Origin: Nansenia antarctica
Lineage: Eukaryota > Chordata > Actinopteri > Argentiniformes > Microstomatidae
Direction: 5' to 3'
Length of the DNA: 64,000 nt
Assembly: GCA_963989245.1 (NCBI GenBank)
Contig: OZ022342.1
Coordinates: 42,216,479 to 42,280,478, forward strand
Shown one piece after another: positions 56,454 to 64,000 of the stretch. The first letter of the stretch is position 1. Every line of letters starts with the position of its first letter. The position numbers and the translations under genes are program-made. The notes below the pieces were generated by a model. It did no database searches. It was not told where the DNA came from and worked only from the letters and a program-made list of their open reading frames with translations.

Positions 56454-56853
56454 CAAGAAATTCCAGCTCCAGGAGTACGGGCTCTCTGTCAGACTGTGTC
56501 ATGTAGCACACGATCAGCACACACCTACCCATGTCTGATTGAACAAATAGGAGCTCATGTATCTGCACTTCCCATGGCTTTCTGTCACACCACTGCTGTA
56601 GTAACTGACCCACACTCAGTCCAGCTGAGCTTCAAGCTGCTCAGAGAAATGACCCGAGTATAGGAGAAGCCTGGCTAGCTGTTAATCAGAAGGCACCCTC
56701 AAGTTAAATACAGACAAACCAGACAGATCTTACCCTTCTGAAACGAGAGTGGGAGAAGCTGTCAATCAAGCAAGGTCTGCTATACAGAACAGTGAAGCAG
56801 TCTGACCAGCATGTACGGCGACAACTTGAGCCAAGCAGTTTCACAGCATTGTT

Positions 56854-57420
56854 ATGAAGTCATTGCATGACAACAATGGACATCTGGGATTTGACAAGAC
56901 ATATGCACTAGTCCGTGACAGATTCTTCTGGCCCCGCATGAAGCTGGACGTAGAGACCTACTGTAAAACATGTGAACGCTGTCTTAAGAGAAAGACTCTG
57001 CCACAAAGAGCTGCACCACCTTGCCACATCCAAAGTTCAGGCCCTGTGGATCTTGTATGCATAGACTTTCTATCTATCGAGCCTGATTCCCGCAATGTGT
57101 GCAATGTGTTGGTAGTCACTGACCACTTCACTCGATATGCACAAGCATTCCCAACCAAGGATAAGAAAGCTGTAATGGTTGCAAGAATTCTCTGGGAGAA
57201 ATACTTCATTCACTATGGACTACCGACTCGTATACATTCAGACCAGGGTCGGGATTTCGAAAGCCGACTAGTGAAGGAGATGCTGAACATGTTGGGTGTG
57301 AGAAAATCACGAACTTCACCATACCACCCACAAGGTGATCCTCAACCGGAGAGGTTCAATAGAACTCTGTTGAATAAGCTAGGAACTCTTGAGCCAAATC
57401 AAAGTACATTGCACATCTAG
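56854..57420 (+). pseudogene. Gypsy integrase fragment
   Basis: HDNNGHLGFDKTYALVRDRF plus YCKTCERCLKRK form the HHCC zinc finger; FLSIEPDSRNVCNVLVVTDH has the first catalytic Asp region, HSDQGRDFESRLVKEMLNML the second, and YHPQGDPQPERFNRTLL the Glu. A frameshift near 57405 separates it from its continuation. Confidence 0.92.
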
Positions 57421-58445
57421 TACACGCCTACAACTGTACCCCGAATGAAGCTACTGGATATTCACCCTACCTTTTAATGTTTGGAAGGGAAGCCCGACTT
57501 CCGGTGGATGTTTGCTTTGGTGTGTCAGCAGATGGGACCTCAACAACCTCTCACTTGAAATACATATCTAAAATGAAGAGAGAACTGAAAGCAGCCTATC
57601 AGCTGGCCCAAGCCACTTCTGCTAAAATGAACCAAAGTAACAAAGAGAGGTACGACCAGAAGGTGCGCTACCATTGCTTAAATCCTGGAGACAGAGTCCT
57701 CATTCACAACTTTGGACTGACGGGAAAACACAAGCTTGCTGATCGGTGGAGAGCAAATCCAAATGTGGTTGAGTCAAATGTCTGACCTTCCAGTCTATCG
57801 TCTAAAGCCTGTGGATGGTTCAGGACCCATTAAGGTTATGCACCGCAATCATATTTTGCCATTGGGGCAACAAGTCTGACTGAGCCCTGAGGTTGACCCA
57901 AAACCTATTCCCTCTCCAAGACCCCTCCGTTATCGAAAAGCAAAAGAGAGGAATCAAACTTCGGAGGATCACCAAGATGTTAATGTGTCTGTTGGAGATC
58001 AACATTTTTCTGACTCAGAGTCAGAGTATGGGTATTACCCAGAGGACATTACATTTTTACATTTACATTTTTGGCATTTAGCAGACGCCTTATTCCAAAG
58101 CGACTTACAATCAATACATTTGAATACTAGGACATGATCATAGACAATCCTGATGAACTCTGTGAACAACCGGAACTGGATCTAGCATCAGAGTCCAATT
58201 CTACCACAAATGCCACAGAAGTGCCAGAAGTGGCAACAAGCTTAGAATCTTTAGAAAATCTACCTGCTTCGATAGATGAGGTAGTAAATGAGACTGAGGG
58301 AGTAGAACAGGACAGTTCTGCTGAAACCGCACACACTACAGATACGCCTAATGTAGTGAATCCAGAACCTGAGATAAGGAGATCAGTGAGAGAGAGAAAG
58401 CCTGTAGAACGTTTACATTACACACAGCCAGGAAAGCAGTTTTAA
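57421..58445 (+). pseudogene. Gypsy integrase C-terminus and tail, interrupted by a LINE scrap
   Basis: Continues as MFGREARLPVDVCFG and NPGDRVLIHNFGLTGKHKLA. A frameshift near 57775 follows, then an acidic tail ending SVRERKPVERLHYTQPGKQF with a TAA stop at 58443-58445. A 79-bp LINE 3' fragment sits inside it at 58050. Confidence 0.85.
58050..58128 (-). mobile_element. 79-bp LINE 3'-tail insertion with 7-bp TSD
   Basis: Flanked by AGGACAT at 58043-58049 and 58129-58135. Content is only the 3' end (ATGTAA-type tail, GGCATTTAGCAGACGCCTTA, GCGACTTACAATCAATACAT) of the family at 8402-9935. Confidence 0.9.
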
Positions 58446-58646
58446 GTCTGTACTAGTACCAATGCTCACTCAGCTACGCAACAGTTTGCCAAACACTACA
58501 ATAGTGATCATGCATGGTGGTGTAATTATTTTGCCCACTGCAAGTCATGTATGCCTATAGTATCACTCTTTCTGCCCATTGATTAATTTGTATAAATGTT
58601 GTTTAGCCCAGCATGGGGGCATGCTGTCTTTTAGTGGGGGGAGTAT

Positions 58647-59100
58647 GTAGAGATCTGAAAAATGTATATATAAACAGATTATTTTATTTTTTTAGAATAT
58701 ATTGTGGAACCGGTCATGTTTTGTTGTTTGTTTGAGTGATGAATCACTAAGCCAATCAGATCACTTGAGAAGTCATAATTATGTTGAGAGTTTGAGGAAG
58801 TGCACGGGGGTGGGACAAATGAATGAATGAGTGAGAGGAAAACACAGACACCTGTGGCAGAGGGGCTGTGTGTTTTTGGAGAGCGTGCGGACAAATCAAA
58901 GTGTAAACAACGACGTATACATTACTTATTATTATCATGCTATTTAAGTTGGGATTATTGTTTGACGTTTAGCAATTCCGGGTTTTTGTTTCAGTTTAAA
59001 GGGTTAGCCAGTTTGTTATTTTTCATTTATGAAACAAGTTATTTTAAATTTCTGCAAATTTCAAAACAAATTGAAACTACTTCATGTGCTTAAGTCTTCA
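58647..59100 (+). repeat. Gypsy 3' LTR (right end approximate)
   Basis: Starts TGTAGAGATCTGAAAAATGT after a G-rich GGGGGGAG polypurine tract (58637-58644), as expected for an LTR. The downstream boundary could not be fixed because the 5' LTR is almost gone. Confidence 0.75.
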
Positions 59101-59181
59101 CACCCTTTGCTATGACACTCTTAAAATTTGCTAAAAAGAATTACAAAAATGTCATCAACAAATCACTCAGTAACTTGAATT

Positions 59182-59685
59182 GAGTTCATCTTAATGCAAG
59201 GATAATAGTTATTGTAATAATATGTCATTTTTGAATCCATATCTTTGTTTTTATAGGGCCTCTGATTTGCATAGGAATCAATTGCACACTGTGTAGATTA
59301 GGATGTCACTACCAACTCAAATGTTATAACTTTCTCTTGATCCTGACAAACTCCTCAGTCCATACCAGTGACAAATATAGCCATACATTGATACAGCTAC
59401 CACTATTTTTCACATGAGAGATTGTGCAGGAACTGGGTGCATCAAAGTTTTTTTTTTGATCACTTGGTTATAGACCAATTTTCCACCATTCAACTTTGTA
59501 CATTTTTGTGAGTCTCCCCAGGCCTCAGGGTCGCATTCCTGAGCAGTTTTGTTCCTCTCCATTTGCTCAATTTATAATGACAACCTGATCCACATTGATT
59601 CCTATGTAAATTAGAGACCGTATAAAAACAAAGAAATTGATTCCAAAATTACATTAACTATTACCCTTGCAATTAAGATGGACTC
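59182..59685. mobile_element. 500-bp imperfect foldback element inside the hAT
   Basis: Left arm 59182-59283 (GAGTTCATCTTAATGCAAGG..CATAGGAATCAAT) and right arm 59594-59685 are complementary over about 90-100 bp at roughly 85 percent by eye. Confidence 0.8.
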
Positions 59686-59791
59686 TTTTCAAGACTACAA
59701 AAAAATAAATTAAAGTGTGGCCCCCTCTAGTGGTTGTGGCCCTAAGCGACTGCTTAGTCCGTTTATGCCTTTGGCCGGCCCTGCACCTATA

Positions 59792-62099
59792 TGATAGGTG
59801 TGCACAGTAGACCACGGTGCTAGACCACTGGATCACCCCAGGCCATGAAGGCAATGTTAATCCTGTGGTCAAACGCTTCAAATTAATGTGACTGTAGCCA
59901 TCAGCCATAGAAGTGTTTCTTGAGGTGTATTCACTTGTAAAGTGCTCTACTACTTTGGTTTTCTTGTCTAAAAATACAACTGTAAACTAAAAAAATTATG
60001 AATTTGGTTGTGGAAAGTTGAAAGATGGTTTGGAGGAGAGACAGATATATTTGGTAAGTAGAAAGAAAGTGAGATAGTAGAAGAACCACGGGATACAAGA
60101 TGGCCAGAAGGTAGCGTATTATGTCGATGATGGCATGAGGAAAATCTATAGTTGCCAACAGTCACCGAAATTCTGCTTCCATTTGTCTAAATGAGTAGGC
60201 TAATTACTGTTCTAACCCGAGAGGGGACAAGCACTGACCTCCAATCAGACAACAGCAGCTGGCTAACCATCCTGGTGGCATTTGTCATCATAGAAATGTT
60301 TAGCTAATTAGCCTCCATAGATTTGTATCAGTCCTGTGTATTAATCAACTCATTTTCGTCGACTGACAGCCCCATTATGAATGTGTGTGTACATTATGGT
60401 AACAGCGTGCATATCCGTTGGTGAACATGAGAGTTTATTTGATAAACTCTCAATGTTCTCCTGCTTGTTCCCTGTTCCCTGCTTGTACCCCCACCCCTCC
60501 ACCCCCGGCCCCGTCCTATGGCCCCCAGCCCAGCTCAGGACCTTACATAACAGGCATAGGAATGTTGGAGCTAAGCCCCGTGCCCCTGGACCTCCAGACA
60601 TAGAGAGAGGCCAGATAAATAACTCCATCCCAGCCACGGCACCCCCTCTCCCCCTGCCAGAGAACACAATGTCTCCCAACAGAGGAGCCACCGCCTAGCC
60701 AAATGAATACGACAGGCCAGTCACTTACAGGATACGTGTGCCTGCACATAACAGTAGTGACCGGCTAAATCTGTGTGCAAATGAATGATGCCTAGTAGAG
60801 ATTTAAGAAAACAAAAGGAATCCTTAAGTGGTCATGTATAAGACAAATGAAGAGTACTAGGGTTCATCTTGTTTAATTCAAGCTGGGTGTCTTTGACAGT
60901 CAGGCTTTCTACCCACTCAGGAAGGGAACTACCGGTATGTGCAATAAAATAAAGAGTGAGACTAACAGACTTAATTCTTTGTATACATTGTTTTACTTTC
61001 TCTAAAACATTGGCTCCCAAGTGCACTATACAGTACATTGCCAAAAACATTTGTTTGCACATTCAACATGATGAGCATTCAACATGATGAGCATTCAACA
61101 TGATGACCATTCAACATGATGACCATTCAACATGATGACCATTCAACATGATGACCATTCCAAAACAAAGTACACAGTCAAAAGAATATACTATAGAACA
61201 TCAAATGTCAGTCCTAGTAGAGATAGATCTAATTTCATCTTCAATGTTTAATAATGTGTAGTATTGATGCTCGACTGAAACAAAGGCTTTGAGAATAATG
61301 TCTGCTCCACTGAGCCTCAAAGGGCTGCCACGTAGAACACTGCTCTATAGAGAATGTATCATCAAACCATCCATTATAACTTTGTTCAACACTAAATACT
61401 CAAGTGTTTAGGCAACAGTTGAAACATACTATATATGGAGCTGTTTTAAGTAGCTTCCATAGACACAGGAACAGTCGCAGTGGATATCTCTCTACAGTGG
61501 ATATCTCTCTACAGTGGATATCTCTCTAGTCGTCATCACCTCTGATGGGGTAAGCAGCGTGGTGGTCAACGCTTTGTAAACAGAATAACCAACATACTGA
61601 ACTAACGTGCAGCATAACCACGGATATCTCACATTCCTCCTTTTTAAAGGTCACTTGAGTAATATGAAACACAACAAAACCTTCATCTGTGAAAAAAAAT
61701 GCATGGCAACACAAATATATCTATCTCATTAAATAGTGTCCTCTGGCAGTTCAGAAGAGGGTTAAATACTTCAAGCATAATGACAGCATACACAGATACA
61801 GTACTACAAGAATACAAGAGTACAGTCCTGACTTCATTTCAGAGCGTTCGTGCGACCGTTCTTATCCTGCGGCTGAGAAACAGACTGCTCTGTTAGTGTC
61901 TGCGGTCTGATGGACCAGGGGTCTTTTGGGTTTCTCTTGAAGGTGATGCATCCCTCCTCTGCCATGTTCTCTGCCATGTCCTCTGCCATGGCCCACCGAT
62001 CTCAAAGTCACAGATTGATCCAGTCTCAGAGGGAAGACAGAACACCACGTGATTACAACTCCCCCCCCCGCCCCCCCCCACACTAAGGGATGTCATGCG
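59792..62099. other. Intergenic / ptges 3' side, no gene recognised
   Basis: Includes a 16-bp repeat (CATTCAACATGATGA(G/C)) about six times at 61065-61160, and AGTGGATATCTCTCTAC x3 at 61478-61530. 60440-60700 is GC-rich with Pro-rich ORFs and no recognised motif. The ptges 3' UTR must start at 62099 and run left, but no clear polyadenylation signal was picked. Confidence 0.5.
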
Positions 62100-62349
62100 T
62101 CATGCGTATGAGGCCACCACCATGAGGACCTGCACAGCCATGGAGACACAGGGGACCTGGGCGATGACGTAAGCGAGGGAGCGGGCGGGCGGCCTCAAGG
62201 CACACAGGTAGGCCAGGCTGTGCGTCGCGCGGCCCAGGAAGAACACCAGGAAGTGGCCGCGTGCCGCCGGCAGAGACGGCCCCGTCAGCGAGTACACGGC
62301 TCCCAGGAACAGGAAGGGGAAGATGTTCTCCATGTCGTTCCGGTGAGCC
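62100..62349 (-). CDS. ptges: ptges last coding exon (microsomal prostaglandin E synthase-1)
   Basis: Read on the - strand from an acceptor GTGTTTCAG at 62350-62358, this exon encodes 82 residues and ends TGA at 62100-62102. It begins AHRNDMENIFPFLFLGAVYS and contains GRATHSLAYLCALRPPARSL, which match the MAPEG-family enzyme converting PGH2 to PGE2 with glutathione. By the human numbering I recall, His72, Arg73 (split codon), Asn74, Glu77, Arg110, His113, Tyr117, Arg126 and Ser127 positions are kept, while Thr114 is Ser. It holds the last three membrane helices of the four-helix protein. The upstream exons are not in the window; a 19-bp minisatellite fills the intron side. The gene converges on garnl3. 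A closely related MAPEG (TP53I11/PIG12-like) is unlikely given the RNDMEN and LRxPxRS motifs. Confidence 0.92.
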
Positions 62350-62392
62350 CTGAAACACAGGAACAAACCAAATGTGACACGTTCTAGTCTTT

Positions 62393-62640
62393 TGGTCTGC
62401 ATATTGGCAACCAATCAAAATATTTGGACTTTTCTTTTGAAACACGGAACTACACAAACTCACTAGTCAAGCCAAAATACTGCAACGAAAATGGATTGGG
62501 TGAGTAATCCCCACTGCTACCTAGTTACTTTACATTGTTAGCAGGCTCACAAAACAAGCTGTGTTAGTTGACTAGCGATGTGTCATTGATTGAATGTATT
62601 CAAATTTTTCTAAAGAAAAGTCTGATCATTACATCAGATC
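62393..62640. mobile_element. Palindromic MITE, copy 3
   Basis: Inverted relative of copies at 24376 and 31716: AGTCAAGCCAAAATACTGCA, TGGATTGGGTGAGTAATCCC, and CAAGCTGTGTTAGTTGACTA shared with copy 2. Lies in the ptges intron just upstream of its last exon. Confidence 0.82.
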
Positions 62641-62684
62641 CCGACATGAGGACCAAAGCATTAGAACGTGACACAAATGAGAGA

Positions 62685-64000
62685 GAGATATGGGCCTTAC
62701 AGAGACATATGGGCCTTACAGAGAGAGATATGGTCCTTACAGGGAGAGATATGGGCCTTACAGAGAGATATGGGCCTTACAGGGAGAGATATGGGCCTTA
62801 CAGAGAGATATGGGCCTTACAGGGAGAGATATGGGCCTTACAGACAGAGATATGGGCCTTACAGGGAGTTATGGGCCTTACAGGGAGATATGGGCCTTAC
62901 AGAGAGATATGGGCCTTACAGAGAGAGATATGGGCCTTACAGAGAGATATAAGGGAGATATATGGGCCTTACAGGGAGATATATGGGCCTTACAGGGAGA
63001 TATATGGGCTTTACAGAGAGATATGGGCCTTACAGGGAGAGATATGGGCCTTACAGAGAGAGATATGGGCCTTACAGGGAGATATGGGCTTTACAGGCAG
63101 AGATATGGGCCTTACAGGCAGAGATATGGGCCTTACAGAGAGACATGGGCCTTACAGGGAGATATGGGCCTTACAGGGAGATACGGGCCTTACAGGGAGA
63201 TATGGGCCTTACAAAGAGATATGGGCCTTACAGGGAGATATGGGCCTTACAGGGAGATATGGGCCTTACAGGGAGATATGGACCTTACAGGGAGATATGG
63301 GCCTTACATGGAGATATGGGCCTTACAGGGAGATATGGGCCTTACAGCGAGATATGGGCCTTACAGGGAGATATGGGCCTTACAGGGAGATATGGGCCTT
63401 ACAGGGAGATATGGGCCTTACAAAGAGATATGGGCCTTAGAGGGAGATATGGGCCTTATAGAGAGATATGGGCCTTAGAGGGAGATATGGGCCTTACAGA
63501 GAGATATGGGCCTTCAGGGAGAGATGTGGGCCTTACAGGGAGATATGGACCTTACAGGGAGAGATATGGGCCTTACAGGGAGATATGGACCTTACAGGGA
63601 GAGATATGGGCCTTACAGGGAGATATGGACCTTACAGGGAGAGATATGGGCCTTACAGGGAGATATGGACCTTACAGGGAGAGATATGGGCCTTACAGGG
63701 AGATATGGGCCTTACAGAGAGATATGGGCCTTAGAGGGAGATATGGGCCTTACAGGGAGAGATATGGGCCTTACAGGGAGATATGGACCTTACAGGGAGA
63801 TATGGGCCTTACAGGGAGAGAGATGGGCCTTACATGGAGATACGGGCCTTACAGGGAGATATGGGCCTTACATGGAGATATGGACCTTACAGGGAGATAT
63901 GGGCCTTACAGGGAGAGATATGGGCCTTACATGGAGATATGGGCCTTACAAGGAGATATGGACCTTACAGAGAGATATGGGCCTTACAGGGAGATATGGG
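62685..64000. repeat. 19-bp minisatellite, runs off window
   Basis: About 65 units of ATATGGGCCTTACAGGGAG with 21- and 22-bp variants (extra AG, TGGAC). Open frames up to 290 residues are artefacts. It lies in the ptges intron on the - strand. Confidence 0.96.

Larger units (their letters stand above)
55828..59100 (+). mobile_element. Gypsy-type LTR retrotransposon, internally deleted
   Basis: A 33-bp block TGTAGAGATCTGAAAAATGT.. occurs at 55828-55860 and starts the presumed 3' LTR at 58647. Order between them is RNase H, integrase, C-terminal tail, as in Gypsy pol. Gag, protease, most of the reverse transcriptase and nearly all the 5' LTR are missing. The right end is uncertain (about 59090-59110). 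Confidence 0.85.
55678..59783. mobile_element. hAT-type element with 8-bp TSD, host of nested insertions
   Basis: Ends CAGGGCCGACC and GGCCGGCCCTG; subterminal GGGCCCTAAGCGA / GTGGCCCTAAGCGAC are inverted. The perfect 8-bp duplication CACCTATA flanks it (55670-55677, 59784-59791). No hAT transposase is visible; most of the 4.1 kb is Gypsy sequence. Confidence 0.87.

Noticed and set aside
58647..59594. GATCCACA at 55820 and 59587 as the Gypsy target duplication
   Set aside because: Gypsy elements make 4-6 bp duplications and this would put an LTR end without CA inside a foldback; may be chance.
60440..60700. Possible Pro-rich coding exon between the two genes
   Set aside because: Two frames are open but neither has a recognised motif or good splice sites; kept as GC-rich intergenic DNA.
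62568..63734. ORFs with repeated YGPYREIWALQ/MGLTGR peptides
   Set aside because: Artefact of the 19-bp minisatellite; three registers all open.

Overview
The window is vertebrate nuclear DNA, almost certainly from a ray-finned (teleost) fish. It has small exons in long introns with GT/AG junctions, several fish-type non-LTR retrotransposons, Tc1, hAT and Gypsy elements, tRNA-derived SINEs, and an extreme load of (CT)n, (CA)n and minisatellite DNA. No prokaryotic feature, CRISPR array or RNA gene was found. Family assignments rest on recognising translated motifs by eye; no database search was run.

Main gene (about 3.2-46.0 kb, + strand): garnl3, GTPase-activating Rap/Ran-GAP domain-like 3. 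I read 28 constitutive coding exons (3199-3273 through 45871-46036) whose phases join without a break into 963 codons plus a TGA stop. One more candidate 60-nt cassette exon lies at 41386-41445. The roughly 40 N-terminal residues lie upstream of the window. The protein runs N-to-C as Rap-GAP catalytic domain (with the IGND asparagine motif), a basic/Ser-rich linker, a citron-homology (CNH) domain and a low-complexity acidic tail. A 3' UTR of about 2 kb follows, with AATAAA signals near 48.08 and 48.33 kb.

Second gene (62.1-62.35 kb, - strand): the last coding exon of ptges, microsomal prostaglandin E synthase-1 (MAPEG family). It faces garnl3 tail to tail; its other exons lie to the right of the window.

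Regions. 0.9-2.6 kb: two decayed LINEs. 6.2-10.3 kb: a hairpin MITE, then a + strand LINE that appears split by a - strand LINE. 11-27 kb: garnl3 Rap-GAP exons separated by large minisatellites (13-bp array of 2 kb, CTGGT array, two 11-bp arrays, a 37-bp array derived from LINE coding sequence). 33.7-36.4 kb: a hAT-like element with a BED-finger hAT relic inserted in it (8-bp target duplications at the inner one). 36.7-40.5 kb: further inverted-repeat elements. 48.9-52.0 kb: a 3.1-kb TGTC-type microsatellite. 53.9-55.4 kb: a Tc1 transposon relic. 55.7-59.8 kb: a hAT-type element with a perfect 8-bp target duplication, carrying a Gypsy pol fragment that is itself hit by a 79-bp LINE tail. 62.7-64.0 kb: a 19-bp minisatellite running off the window.

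The window is best read as one large housekeeping/signalling gene whose introns have collected nested transposons and expanding repeats, several of which sit right beside or copy splice sites.
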